Shown: positions 34,277 to 42,521, numbered from the stretch's first letter. The stretch: DNA of 64,000 bases from Paenibacillus sp. USDA918EY (GCF_009870825.1 NZ_WTWY01000002.1:682001-746000); one strand, 5' to 3'. Notes: generated by a model from the letters alone, not told the origin. A program made the numbers and translations.

Positions 34277-34294
34277 AACTGTACTGATACAGTT
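34277..34294. promoter_or_regulatory. MocR-type operator before the EamA gene
   Basis: AACTGTACTGATACAGTT differs from the palindrome at 20027-20044 by 2 of 18 bases, and ends 14 nt before a TTGTTG -35, the same distance as at the acetyltransferase gene. Confidence 0.7.
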
Positions 34295-34308
34295 CTGAAA
34301 ATTCGTTA

Positions 34309-34337
34309 TTGTTGGCATTTGCATTTCGTTTTACCAT
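34309..34337 (+). promoter_or_regulatory. EamA transporter promoter
   Basis: TTGTTG (34309-34314), 17-nt spacer, TACCAT (34332-34337); matches the acetyltransferase promoter element by element. Confidence 0.6.
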
Positions 34338-34409
34338 TTCATGTATCAGTTCCACGTTCGCGATCATGAATCTATGATGAACACTCAAAGTTAAGGGGGC
34401 GCTTAATCG

Positions 34410-35357
34410 ATGAATCCATCTCCACCCGGATTGAAATTTGCTTATTTATGCGCGGTGATCAATGCTATCATTATAGGATTTTCATTTTTATTCACTAAAA
34501 TTGCGCTCGAATTCGGCACACCCCTGGATCTCCTCACATTCCGGTTCGCCGCATCCTTCGCCGTCATGTCCATTCCCGTCCTGCTGGGCCGGGTCCGTTT
34601 GAACTACCGCGGGAAGAAGTTTTACAAGCTGCTGCTTTTGGCCACCCTGTATCCGCTGTCGTTTTTTACGCTCCAATCCTACGGCCTGCAGCATGCCACA
34701 TCCAGCGAAGGGGGGATTCTGTTTGCTTTCACGCCGATTTTAACGGTGCTGCTGGCGTTCCTGTTTTTGAAAGAAACGACCACGCTCTTGCAAAAGCTAT
34801 CCATCTGTCTGTCGGTCGGCGGAGTCCTGTTTATCTTTATAATGAAGGGCAGCCGCATCGATTGGTCCAACATGACGGGGATTGTTCTCTTGTTCCTTTC
34901 ATGCCTGGTCATGGCAGGGTACAGCGTACTCGCGAAGCGGCTGCTTAAATCGTTCAGTCCTGCAGAGATAACGTATGTGATGCTGGGTATCGCCTTTCTT
35001 TTCTTTTCAGCCGTGTCGCTCACCGGGCATACAGCCGCGGGAACGCTCGATCAACTGTTCTCTCCGCTTGCCAGCGGCACGTTTATCATGGCCGTCCTCT
35101 ATCTTGGCATCTTGTCCACGCTGGTTACGGCGCTTAGTTCAAACTACGCCCTGTCCAAAATCGAAGCATCCAAAGTGAGCGTATTCTCCAATCTATCGAC
35201 GATTGTGTCTATCGCAGCCGGAGCGTTTTTGCTTGGAGAGGATGTCAGCTTGTACCATATTGTCGGTTCTGCGCTTATCATTGCCGGTGTCATAGGTACC
35301 AATCTGCTCGGAAAGAAAGGCGTGAAACAAGTTCCCAATCAGGCGAAAGCCGGATAA
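34410..35357 (+). CDS. EamA-family (DMT) transporter
   Basis: 315 residues with ten membrane segments in two EamA repeats (the second, LYLGILSTLVTALSSNYALSKIEASKVSV, has the typical ending of the repeat). EamA transporters export amino acids or related metabolites. In Bacillus, several are controlled by adjacent MocR genes. Here the regulator is 14 kb away, but the operator is conserved. It starts 8 nt after AAGGGGG. Likely exports an amine or amino acid linked to the acetyltransferase substrate; inference. Confidence 0.88.
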   Translation: MNPSPPGLKFAYLCAVINAIIIGFSFLFTKIALEFGTPLDLLTFRFAASFAVMSIPVLLGRVRLNYRGKKFYKLLLLATLYPLSFFTLQSYGLQHATSSEGGILFAFTPILTVLLAFLFLKETTTLLQKLSICLSVGGVLFIFIMKGSRIDWSNMTGIVLLFLSCLVMAGYSVLAKRLLKSFSPAEITYVMLGIAFLFFSAVSLTGHTAAGTLDQLFSPLASGTFIMAVLYLGILSTLVTALSSNYALSKIEASKVSVFSNLSTIVSIAAGAFLLGEDVSLYHIVGSALIIAGVIGTNLLGKKGVKQVPNQAKAG

Positions 35358-35395
35358 GGCTGGAACAAAAAAAGGACCGGACAGCCTATACTCCC

Positions 35396-35430
35396 ATAAA
35401 AAACGGCCCGGCAGACGATACTGCCGGGCC
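35396..35430 (-). terminator. Terminator of the GntR/ABC operon
   Basis: A perfect 10-bp stem GGCCCGGCAG/CTGCCGGGCC, with TTTTTTA after it on the minus strand. It also ends the EamA transcript region. Confidence 0.75.
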
Positions 35431-35474
35431 TAAGCCGGTTACGCTGTTTCTATTAATTTTGGCGCACTTGGTTG

Positions 35475-35840
35475 TTAATAAATCTTCTTCAACAGCTCAA
35501 TCACTTCATCGATGGTGAGGCCAAAAGATTTGTAATACGAAGCGTCGTTAACCATTTGCTTCAGGATCATTTCGTTGCGTAATCGCAGCTTCTCATCGGG
35601 TGAAAAGTCGGCGACAAAACACCCTTTGCCCGTTACCGTATTGATCAAACCGCATCGTTCGAGTTCTTCCCAAGCTTTCTTGACGGTGATGATGCTCACG
35701 CGCAGCTCCTGGGCTGCTTGCCGGATCGGCGGCAAAATATAGCCGCTTTCCAGTTCCCCTTTTAGAATTTGGGCGCTGATTTGTTCGAACAGCTGCTGAT
35801 AGATCGGTTTTTCGGATGTGTTCGAAATAGCGATATTCAT
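35475..35840 (-). CDS. YtrA-type GntR regulator
   Basis: 121 residues, winged helix at 1-70 (YQQLFEQISAQILKGELESGYILPPIRQAAQELRVSIITVKKAWEEL) with a short C-terminal dimerisation helix, typical of the YtrA subfamily that represses its own ABC operon. It overlaps the preceding permease stop by 4 nt. Usual length. It is last in the operon, whereas in B. subtilis ytrA is first. Confidence 0.9.
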   Translation of the reverse strand: MNIAISNTSEKPIYQQLFEQISAQILKGELESGYILPPIRQAAQELRVSIITVKKAWEELERCGLINTVTGKGCFVADFSPDEKLRLRNEMILKQMVNDASYYKSFGLTIDEVIELLKKIY

Positions 35841-36493
35841 TGGATCTCCACTTTCAGAAATCTTTTTACCGCCATTCGATAGGCAATCATCGTGAGTGCA
35901 ATAAAGATAACGATTCCTGCGATCAGGATGGATGTTTGAAGCGCCATATTGTGGGCGCCGCTGCCATTAAAAACGTCGGATACGAAAGAACTCTGGATTC
36001 CGATCCATTGCGCGATTCCGGCAAAAAGCATTGCTCCCGCAACTCCGGCAAACGTCGCTCCGCCATATTTATACGCCGTCTTGTAATACATGGGGATAAA
36101 GATCACGTTGAAAATCGCCAGCATGACAAAACACAGTCCCCAAAAACCCAAATACGGTCCGAAGAAATAGTAAGTCGGGTCCGGATATAAGCGGAGATGA
36201 ATCGCGCCAAAGATCATGGCCGCTACCATATGCAATAATTCCAGGATGACAATAACGAGCACCCTTGCTTTCACCATGTCATTTTTGGTCACGGGCATCA
36301 TCGTGGTAAACATCAAATCGTTCTGAGATCTGAATTGGCCGAACATATTAGGTACCGTGATCCAGCAAAAATATAAAATGACAATAAAATATAACCAACC
36401 GGGAACGAGCATTAAGGCCCCTAAAACAACCGGCATGATAAAAAATAAAGGGTTTATTCCCAGTTTTAAATCCTTCATCACCAAATTATACAT
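35837..36493 (-). CDS. ABC-2 type permease
   Basis: 218 residues, six membrane segments (the last IAGIVIFIALTMIAYRMAVKRF). Overlaps both neighbours (8 nt with the ATPase, 4 nt with GntR), so a single translation-coupled unit. Together with the ATPase it forms an exporter whose substrate is probably a membrane-active peptide or cell-envelope antibiotic, as for the Ytr/Bce groups; inference. Confidence 0.85.
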   Translation of the reverse strand: MYNLVMKDLKLGINPLFFIMPVVLGALMLVPGWLYFIVILYFCWITVPNMFGQFRSQNDLMFTTMMPVTKNDMVKARVLVIVILELLHMVAAMIFGAIHLRLYPDPTYYFFGPYLGFWGLCFVMLAIFNVIFIPMYYKTAYKYGGATFAGVAGAMLFAGIAQWIGIQSSFVSDVFNGSGAHNMALQTSILIAGIVIFIALTMIAYRMAVKRFLKVEIQ

Positions 36494-37340
36494 ACATATC
36501 CTCCTTTTTCGCGAAATAAACCATGATTTCCTCGAGATTCGGTCTGGTCGCTTTCACCTCTAAAGAGGGGTCGAAGTCTTCGGAGTGGATCAATCCCGTA
36601 AAGCCGAAGGAATTGGTTTTGTAAGATATCATCCGATCTTTCACCTGATTTAGCTGGCTTGCCGATCCATTGAGCAAACGATAGGATTCAATAAAGTCCT
36701 CTTTCTCCGCACTGTTGATGATTTGCCCGTTATGGATATAGGTAATGTAATCCGCGCACTTTTCCAAGTCGGACGTAATATGAGTCGAGAAAAGAATGCT
36801 GATTTCGCCATCCGCGACGAGCGTTTGAAAAATATCGAGCAAATCCTCTCTGGCAACCGGATCAAGCCCGCTTGTCGGTTCATCGAGAATGAGAAGCTTC
36901 GCGCCATGGGATAAGGCAAGCGCCAAGCTGTACTTTACTCTCATACCCGTCGATAATTCAACGATTTTTTTGTTTTCCTCCAATTTGAATCTTCTCAAAT
37001 AGTTGTGATACGTTTCGTCATCCCAATTCGTATAGAACTTCTTAACCACATCGGTCAGCGTTTTTATTTTGCTCCGCGTGTAAAAATCAATGCCGCCGAA
37101 TGTATATCCGATCTCCTGTTTCAATTCGGTTTCGTGTTCGGCAACGTTTTTGCCCAAAATGTGTACCTCGCCGCGATCCAAATGAATCATATTCAAAATC
37201 GATTTGATTGTGGTTGTTTTCCCTGCGCCATTGGCACCGATAAACCCCATAATATACCCCTGCTCCAGCTGAAACGATACATCCTTTAACTGAAAATTCG
37301 GATAAGTTTTATTTAAATGCCTAACGTCTAATGCCAGCAT
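36486..37340 (-). CDS. ABC transporter ATP-binding protein
   Basis: 284 residues from the ATG at 37340, preceded by GAGGAGG. Walker A GANGAGKTTT, signature LSTGMRVKYSLALAL (a relaxed LSGGQ), Walker B LLILDEPTSGLD, H-loop FSTHITSD. First gene of the GntR/ABC operon, usual length for a YtrB-type ATPase. An operator lies just upstream. Confidence 0.92.
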   Translation of the reverse strand: MLALDVRHLNKTYPNFQLKDVSFQLEQGYIMGFIGANGAGKTTTIKSILNMIHLDRGEVHILGKNVAEHETELKQEIGYTFGGIDFYTRSKIKTLTDVVKKFYTNWDDETYHNYLRRFKLEENKKIVELSTGMRVKYSLALALSHGAKLLILDEPTSGLDPVAREDLLDIFQTLVADGEISILFSTHITSDLEKCADYITYIHNGQIINSAEKEDFIESYRLLNGSASQLNQVKDRMISYKTNSFGFTGLIHSEDFDPSLEVKATRPNLEEIMVYFAKKEDMYV

Positions 37341-37360
37341 AAAGTTCCTCCTCATCAAAT

Positions 37361-37381
37361 TGTGTATATCGTGTATGCACA
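37361..37381. promoter_or_regulatory. YtrA-type operator
   Basis: A 21-bp imperfect palindrome with arms TGTGTAT and ATGCACA (one mismatch) lies about 20 nt upstream of the ATPase start codon and probably binds the GntR protein of the same operon. Confidence 0.55.
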
Positions 37382-37535
37382 ATATAACATCAGAGGGATG
37401 ATGAAGTCAATGGATGGATAAGTGAAATTGGAAAAGTTTTTTCTTAAGGACTATAGGGCGGAAGGGCGGTAATACATTCGGTATCTTTAATCCAATCCAT
37501 GATTTCAGTTAGCTATGATGGTTTCCTTATATACA

Positions 37536-37568
37536 AAAAAGGACCTAGCGCTCGGCTAGATCTTTTAT
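37536..37568 (-). terminator. Terminator behind ssrA-like fragment C
   Basis: AAAGGACCTAGC pairs with GCTAGATCTTTT (one mismatch or bulge), followed on the minus strand by TTTTTTGT. It stands just 3' of the ssrA-like fragment. Confidence 0.55.
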
Positions 37569-37592
37569 ACCTTCATGTCCTTCCTCTCTGTT

Positions 37593-37677
37593 TTTAATGA
37601 AGGTCACAACCTTAGCTCAATTCTTTCAGCAAGATGAGTTTCTTTCCCTTAGAGACTCCCTATAACGGGATTCCCTA
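37593..37677 (-). repeat. Diverged ssrA (tmRNA) fragment C
   Basis: 37646-37676 matches 48861-48890 of ssrA at about 26 of 30 positions (AGAGACTCCC and GGATTCCCT exact). The segment begins with TTTAATGAAGG, also present at the 3' end of ssrA-like fragment B. The T-arm part is missing. Its orientation is that of ssrA. Confidence 0.55.
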
Positions 37678-37732
37678 AGATCTATTTTATTTTATGAATA
37701 ACCAAACTATTCTATTAATTTACAAATTAAGG

Positions 37733-37761
37733 TTGGAAATACTATTCATTGATAATATAAT
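37733..37761 (+). promoter_or_regulatory. Promoter of the secreted hypothetical gene
   Basis: TTGGAA (37733-37738), 17-nt spacer, TATAAT (37756-37761), then a ribosome binding site AAAGGAGG before the ATG. Confidence 0.65.
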
Positions 37762-37791
37762 TGGAATATAATACTAAAGGAGGAATAATAT

Positions 37792-38538
37792 ATGAGGAAA
37801 AAACTGTCCTTTGTGCTAGCTTCCGTTTTGGTTGCATCTCTTTCATTTTACTCTTTTGCTAGCGCATCCGAAAAAGAAGTACTGCCAGCAAGTGGAGGAA
37901 ATAATCCTGATGGCTATGTATACCTTAATGGAGCTCCGATTAAAGAAAATACTGTTATTTATGCAAATGAAGAAAACCAAGAAGAACTTGTGGAGAAGTA
38001 TGGCCTTGAAAAACCATCTCCAGACGCAAAACTGGTTTCAATCCAAATTGTAAACAATGAAGATGATTCAATAGAATTACCAAAGGAAGAGAGCAAATCT
38101 ATTAATCCGCAGGCAATCTTTGGATATAGGATTGTAAAAGGGCCAACTCAAAGTATTGATGGATGGACCGAAATTGCACGTGCGAAATATTTTTGTAACA
38201 AGCCTTCTACTCAGCAGTGTAAAGGAATTGAGATTACAGTATCAGCAAATGAAAGCGTCTCAGTAGAGGTGCAAACATCTCTCAGCATTGGCGTTCAGGA
38301 GGTTGTTGCTGCCGAGTTTGGTTACTCACTTGGTCAATCAATAGGTGTATCTACATCTGTTATGGTACCTATGGATATACAAGGTGGAAAAACTGGAATA
38401 GCTGTTGGGTATCCAATATACAACTCCACGTTTTGCGAGGTTTACGAAAAAGGCATACTTAATGACAAGTACTTAGGCGGAGCGACTTTCCTGAAGCCAA
38501 AACCATCTTCCATTGCTGTTACCTCATGGACAACATAA
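37792..38538 (+). CDS. Secreted protein of unknown function, possible beta-pore former
   Basis: 248 residues with a clear signal peptide (1-25, ending SFASA). Mature protein has an acidic N-terminal part. Residues 150-210 have a striking alternating Ser/Thr/Val pattern (EITVSANESVSVEVQTSLSI and EFGYSLGQSIGVSTSVMVPM), as in the insertion strands of aerolysin/ETX-MTX2-type toxins. The three Cys (155, 163, 216 or near) may form a disulphide. Codon use is AT-rich compared with the flanking core genes, suggesting transfer. It stands alone with its own promoter and terminator. Pore formation is inference only; I recognise no named family. Confidence 0.65.
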   Translation: MRKKLSFVLASVLVASLSFYSFASASEKEVLPASGGNNPDGYVYLNGAPIKENTVIYANEENQEELVEKYGLEKPSPDAKLVSIQIVNNEDDSIELPKEESKSINPQAIFGYRIVKGPTQSIDGWTEIARAKYFCNKPSTQQCKGIEITVSANESVSVEVQTSLSIGVQEVVAAEFGYSLGQSIGVSTSVMVPMDIQGGKTGIAVGYPIYNSTFCEVYEKGILNDKYLGGATFLKPKPSSIAVTSWTT

Positions 38539-38581
38539 ATGAATTTTATTATAACGCTGCACTCCTAGCGTGAGAAAAAAT

Positions 38582-38645
38582 AAACACCTTCAAGAGAATG
38601 CAACCATATCGTAAGATATGGAGACAACCTTGAAGGTGTTTTTAT
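38582..38645 (+). terminator. Terminator of the secreted hypothetical gene
   Basis: AAACACCTTCAAG pairs with CTTGAAGGTGTTT around an inner CCATATC/GATATGG hairpin, followed by TTTT. Confidence 0.75.
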
Positions 38646-38829
38646 GTTGGCAACAGGAGCTAGCTACCCGGCGTTTGCCGCCACCGGATCCGCAAAACCA
38701 AAACCTTCCATTCCCAAGGCGCTTTAAAATAAATAGGCTCTTTTCTAAAGTGAAAACAAATCTACCGTACGTTGCGGGTTTTGCTCGGTTTCGAACTGTC
38801 GTTTCCTATTAGTGAAGCAAATATTCATT

Positions 38830-39294
38830 TTATTCGCTAAACTTTATAGTTTCTTCCACCCGTTTTCCTTCGCGTGATATCCATTCTATTTCCGCGTATA
38901 GTTTATCTTTATTTATAAAGGTAATTTTTTCGCCTTCGTTATTCATTGGCACTTTTAATTCCGCTTTACCTGTATCTTGCTTATTGAAATTTCTTCCCGA
39001 ACTTACGATTTTCATTTCTTGTAGAACACTTTCTTTATCATCAATTACTGCAACCATCTTAAACGAAATATAATCAGTTATTTTTTCATCCAATTTATAA
39101 TGTAATTCACCATCTCCAGCAAAAAGCGTATCCCCTTCAATTTTCAATTTATATCCTTGCAGTTGCCAATGCTCGCTTTCACCATTTAATGTTGAAAGTT
39201 GGGTTAATTTATCGGAAGATGTTTTTTCAGAAGTACAACCTGTAATAAATAACAATAACAACGACATGATAACTAATAATTTTGACCCTTTCAA
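38830..39294 (-). CDS. Small lipoprotein
   Basis: 154 residues from the TTG at 39294, 8 nt after AAAGGGAG. Signal peptide with lipobox ITGC (Cys20). The rest is a beta-rich domain (WQLQGYKLKIEGDTLFAGDG, KMVAVIDDKESVLQEMKIV). AT-rich. No family recognised. It is anchored to the outer face of the membrane. Confidence 0.65.
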   Translation of the reverse strand: MKGSKLLVIMSLLLLFITGCTSEKTSSDKLTQLSTLNGESEHWQLQGYKLKIEGDTLFAGDGELHYKLDEKITDYISFKMVAVIDDKESVLQEMKIVSSGRNFNKQDTGKAELKVPMNNEGEKITFINKDKLYAEIEWISREGKRVEETIKFSE

Positions 39295-39687
39295 ACAAAA
39301 CGCTCCCTTTCAGATTTCTCGGTTCTTTCATCGGTTTCATTGAGTTTAATTTTATTTGCGATATATTTTCACGGAGTTCCACCCGATCAACAAACTCGCG
39401 AGTAATGACAATCTCTTGCTCGTTGGGATTATGCGCGTCATTCTGTTAAAAACGAATTAAAGTCGGTTGCCAAAGGCACCCACTACTGCAAGTATGCTAG
39501 AGGTTAAGTCTCCTCGTGACCGCTCAAAGGCTTGTAATTGCACCTACCCCTATATTTTCAAATTTTGTTTTTTATTACCAAATACCCAATCCCTTCCTGT
39601 TTATTATATACCTAATAAAAGGAAAATAACTACCAAAGATGTCTTCTGAAACAACGAAACCATATCATAACGTTTCCTTGAATATAG
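39295..39687. other. AT-rich gene-poor region
   Basis: About 390 nt with no intact gene. On the minus strand an open stretch of about 45 codons without a start (reading EQEIVITREFVDRVELREN near 39400) looks like a gene remnant. Nothing else supported. Confidence 0.35.
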
Positions 39688-39730
39688 AAAAAAGGCTGCC
39701 CTCCGATTGATTCGGAAAGCAGCCTTTCTT
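39688..39730 (-). terminator. Terminator of the SDR gene
   Basis: AAAGGCTGC pairs with GCAGCCTTT, with inner CCGATTGATTCGG; the minus strand continues TTTTTTCTAT. Confidence 0.75.
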
Positions 39731-39747
39731 AAAGACAACATATTATG

Positions 39748-40539
39748 TTAAAAAATCGTAGGCACCATCCCTCCGTCCATGCGGATCGGAGAACCTTTAA
39801 ATGCGGATGCATAGGGGCTGCAGACGAAGGCAACCAGTCTTCCTATTTCAAAAGGCTTGATAAATCGCTGTATTTCGGATTGGGGCAGGTTTGCAGCCAT
39901 AAATTTTTTCTCTTTTTCCGGAAAGGCCATATCATCAGGAAACATACTTTCAATGATTTGATATACGTTTTCGGAAAGCGTTGGTCCCGGCATGATCGTA
40001 TTGGATGTGACTTCCGTTCCTGCCGTTAGTTTAGACAAGCTTTTTGACAGCGATAATAACATGGATTTGGTCATACAATACTGGGGCATTTGCCCTGATG
40101 GCATAACGGCTTCTTCACTTGCAATAAAGATGATTCGCCCGTCATTGTTATTCAACATTTTAGGCAAATAAAATTTAGATAATCCATTCGCGGCAAGGAC
40201 ATTCGTTCGGAAGTATTTTTCCCATATTTCATCGTCAACGTCCTCATATTGCATGATTTCATAAATCCCCATATTGTTAACCAGAATATCGACGTGGGGA
40301 TATTTCTCGAGCAACGCTTCTCTTTGCTGCAAATCCACAATATCGGCTGCAGCATTCTGGGGAGAAGTATCCGGAAACTCCGACTTCAATTCATTTACGG
40401 TTCGTTCTACCTCTTCATGCTTCCGTCCGTTAACGAGGACATTGACGCCTTCTCTGGCAAGTTCAATGGCAATGGCTTTCCCTATACCTTTCGTCGATCC
40501 GGTTACCAAAGCCGTTTTGTTCTTTAATCCCATATCCAT
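39748..40539 (-). CDS. Short-chain dehydrogenase/reductase
   Basis: 263 residues. Rossmann motif TGSTKGIGKAIAIEL, NNMG (NNAG variant) at about 87-90, Ser-Tyr-Lys catalytic residues in IASEEAVMPSGQMPQYCMTKS. The Tyr-x-x-x-Lys is YCMTK. Length is usual. It follows an AraC-type regulator gene by 200 nt in the same direction, which may control it. Substrate unknown. Confidence 0.9.
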   Translation of the reverse strand: MDMGLKNKTALVTGSTKGIGKAIAIELAREGVNVLVNGRKHEEVERTVNELKSEFPDTSPQNAAADIVDLQQREALLEKYPHVDILVNNMGIYEIMQYEDVDDEIWEKYFRTNVLAANGLSKFYLPKMLNNNDGRIIFIASEEAVMPSGQMPQYCMTKSMLLSLSKSLSKLTAGTEVTSNTIMPGPTLSENVYQIIESMFPDDMAFPEKEKKFMAANLPQSEIQRFIKPFEIGRLVAFVCSPYASAFKGSPIRMDGGMVPTIF

Positions 40540-40742
40540 AACTTAGATGTCTCCTTTGTTGTCATTCACAGCAAGCTGATTAGAAATTATTCTTGGAACA
40601 TCCTTCTGCTCCGGATAGGGATTATGTTACTTTGTCTGGACCGTTCGGTAACTAGCGTGCAACGCCAAATTTCTTGTTTGACCCGCCAAATATAATGAAA
40701 CCCGGAAAATGCTAGCCCTGTAAGACGAATTAGGCCGGGATT

Positions 40743-41759
40743 CTATGACGTTGGGTTTGCCCTTAAATATTCGGAACGCCAATTTGAAGGAGTATCGCCC
40801 TCCCAAAGGCGAAACGCGCGATAAAACGAGTTTTCATCTTCATATCCAGTTAAAAAAGCAACTTCTTTTATATTGAACTTGGGGTCTGCCAAGTATTTTC
40901 GTGCCTGTTCATGCCGGGCCTGTGTCAGCAACTGCTTGAAAGTTGTACCTTCGCCAGTAAGACGGCGCTGCAAGGTACGATCGCTCATGCAAAGCTCGTT
41001 CGCCACAGCCCGAATGTCAAGACCCCCTTCGATTAAGCTGCGCTTCAAGATCCGTTTGACGATCTCAGAGATTGAACGGTTGCGCTCTTCCTCCAATGAT
41101 CGGTCCAATACAGGAGTCAAGATCTCCAGCAACTCTTTATTATGCGATATAAAAGGGCGATCCAGGTCTCTTCGATACAGCGTCAATCGGTTAGCCGTTG
41201 TACCCGTCCGGATAGGACACCCGAAGTAATCTTCGAGGGCCTTTACATCCCCCATCGAGTGAGAAAATTCTACGGACCGTGCAGTTAAAGGCAAACCTGT
41301 GCCCCGTCGCCCAAGCTCCAGAAGAAAGGCCAGTGTAGCTCCAACCAGCACGGGCGGTACGGGTTGCTGTTGCTCTCTGTGCGTCCATTCCAATTCGATC
41401 GTACAGGCCTCGCCCTCTTCGGTTATACGCAAGCTTTCCGGAGGGCACAGTTGTTTGTACAGGGCCATTCGGTTCAGGGCGTCGCGATAATCATGCGCAT
41501 GATAGGTCGCCAAGACAGGCGGCGGGTACTGTGCCGTTTCAAAGACGGTTGCAAGCTTGATGATTCCAATGGCAGTGTCCTCAACAAGATCAGCGTAGGC
41601 TTGCCAGATCCTGAAATATTGGGCGGAGGTCACTGCAGCCGATTCTGTAATATTCGTCAGCGGCAGCCGCGCTTTGCTCGCTATGTCGTGCGGCGCAATT
41701 CCCAATTGTTGTAATCCCGCCCAAAATCCCGGCGGCAATTTTATACGGTCAGATTTCAT
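40743..41759 (-). CDS. AraC-family regulator (OruR/AraC_arabinose_bd type)
   Basis: 338 residues. The N-terminal about 200 residues resemble the AraC_arabinose_bd (PF12625-like) domain (LPPGFWAGLQQLGIAPHDIA, SAQYFRIWQAYADL). The C-terminal double HTH is at about 235-330 (SIEGGLDIRAVANELCMSDRTLQRRL-type segment, FNIKEVAFLTGYEDENSFYRAF). It is upstream of the SDR gene and probably regulates it. Members respond to small aromatic or amino-acid signals. Confidence 0.88.
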   Translation of the reverse strand: MKSDRIKLPPGFWAGLQQLGIAPHDIASKARLPLTNITESAAVTSAQYFRIWQAYADLVEDTAIGIIKLATVFETAQYPPPVLATYHAHDYRDALNRMALYKQLCPPESLRITEEGEACTIELEWTHREQQQPVPPVLVGATLAFLLELGRRGTGLPLTARSVEFSHSMGDVKALEDYFGCPIRTGTTANRLTLYRRDLDRPFISHNKELLEILTPVLDRSLEEERNRSISEIVKRILKRSLIEGGLDIRAVANELCMSDRTLQRRLTGEGTTFKQLLTQARHEQARKYLADPKFNIKEVAFLTGYEDENSFYRAFRLWEGDTPSNWRSEYLRANPTS

Positions 41760-41790
41760 AACCTACAACTCCTTTATGATGCTAACCTAA

Positions 41791-41834
41791 AAAAATAAAA
41801 GGTCAGCCAAGATAAATTCCTGACTGCCCTTTTA
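41791..41834 (-). terminator. Terminator behind ssrA-like fragment A
   Basis: AAAAGGTCAG pairs with CTGCCCTTTT, followed on the minus strand by ATTTTTTTAG. It lies 20-60 nt 3' of the ssrA-like fragment. Confidence 0.6.
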
Positions 41835-41855
41835 TTCTGTTTTATGCTTTTTAAA

Positions 41856-41905
41856 TGGAGGGGAGTCCAACCCCTGTCCGAGAATAACGCCACATAGGCT
41901 TCTTA
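41856..41905 (-). repeat. Diverged ssrA (tmRNA) 3' fragment A
   Basis: Compared with ssrA 48785-48834 the T-arm/acceptor part is conserved: GGGGAGTC, AACCCCTGTCCGA, AACGCCACATA, GCTTCT, with a few substitutions and a 5-nt deletion. Same strand as ssrA. It overlaps the end of a frameshifted small ORF. Confidence 0.7.
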
Positions 41906-42033
41906 CCTTCTGCTCTTCACGAATCGTTTGTTATTCTTTACATAGTAAATAGATGCACCTGACTCTTTCGCTTTCTCACGTGCATATGGATTTGCTTTTT
42001 TCAAAATTGGAGTTGTTCTCGATTTGCAAACAT
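41903..42033 (-). pseudogene. Frameshifted small ORF
   Basis: A strong ribosome binding site GGAGGGGG and ATG at 42033 open MFANREQLQF then TGA. One base later the frame continues with LKKANPYAREKAKESGASIY and 13 more residues to TAA at 41903. A single T lost in the TTTT run would explain it. Restored product about 43 basic residues; no family recognised. Confidence 0.5.
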
Positions 42034-42067
42034 CCTGAGTCCCCCTCCAGTTTTTAAAATTATCCCC

Positions 42068-42096
42068 ATTATAACATAAAATGAAAAACCACCAAC
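42068..42096 (-). promoter_or_regulatory. Promoter of the frameshifted small ORF
   Basis: TATAAT (42068-42073) with TTGGTG 17 nt upstream (42091-42096) on the minus strand; it overlaps the terminator of ssrA-like fragment B. Confidence 0.45.
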
Positions 42097-42117
42097 CAGG
42101 GCAATCTGGTTGATGGT
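42081..42117 (-). terminator. Terminator behind ssrA-like fragment B
   Basis: ACCACCAACCAG pairs with CTGGTTGATGGT, followed on the minus strand by TTTTTCATTTT. Confidence 0.65.
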
Positions 42118-42135
42118 CCTTACGTGCTTTAATGA

Positions 42136-42216
42136 AGGCGAAGGGAGTCCAGCCCTTTCCGAAGACAACGCCACATAGATTTCTACGGGTTAGATCGTGA
42201 CCATTGTGGTGTCATC
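42136..42216 (-). repeat. Diverged ssrA (tmRNA) 3' fragment B
   Basis: About 80 nt aligned to ssrA 48783-48862: GGCGA-GGGAGTC, TTTCCGAAGACAACGCCACATA, TTTCTACGGGT and GTGTCATC are shared. It includes the whole acceptor/T-arm and pseudoknot side of the tmRNA 3' end, ending GCCTTCA instead of GCCTCCA. Same strand as ssrA. Confidence 0.75.
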
Positions 42217-42230
42217 GGTCCTCGCTTTTT

Positions 42231-42443
42231 TTAGCGCTTCGTCTGATTAGGACTTGTATTTTCTAAAATAGGCAGCATTTTCTCGCTCTTCTCCATGAAG
42301 GCATGGCATTGGACACAGATCGGTTGAACCAAAAAAACAAAGTTATCCCTCATCCATCCGTTGCACTTTTCATTGGTGCATGACCATATCGTTGTCATTT
42401 CCTCTGGAAGATCCATCATCGGTCTTTTCCGTGAATGGTACAA
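42231..42443 (-). CDS. YdjO-type cold-inducible protein
   Basis: 70 residues from the TTG at 42443 (GAGGGA 6 nt upstream), beginning (M)YHSRKRPM. The zinc-binding pattern WSCTNEKCNGWMRDNF and ICVQCHAFM is that of the YdjO family of Bacillales, which is often next to a cold-shock protein. Here cspA is 79 nt upstream on the same strand. A role in cold adaptation is inferred from context. Confidence 0.8.
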   Translation of the reverse strand: MYHSRKRPMMDLPEEMTTIWSCTNEKCNGWMRDNFVFLVQPICVQCHAFMEKSEKMLPILENTSPNQTKR

Positions 42444-42477
42444 GCAGCATCCCTCTTCTCTTCTGGAATCATGAGCG

Positions 42478-42509
42478 AAAAAAAGCCCCAACACTATGTG
42501 CGGGGCCTT
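42478..42509 (-). terminator. Terminator of cspA
   Basis: AAGGCCCCG and GGGGC-TTTTTTT form a short GC-rich stem with U-run on the minus strand, between cspA and the ydjO-like gene. Confidence 0.6.
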
Positions 42510-42521
42510 CTAACTACAGCT

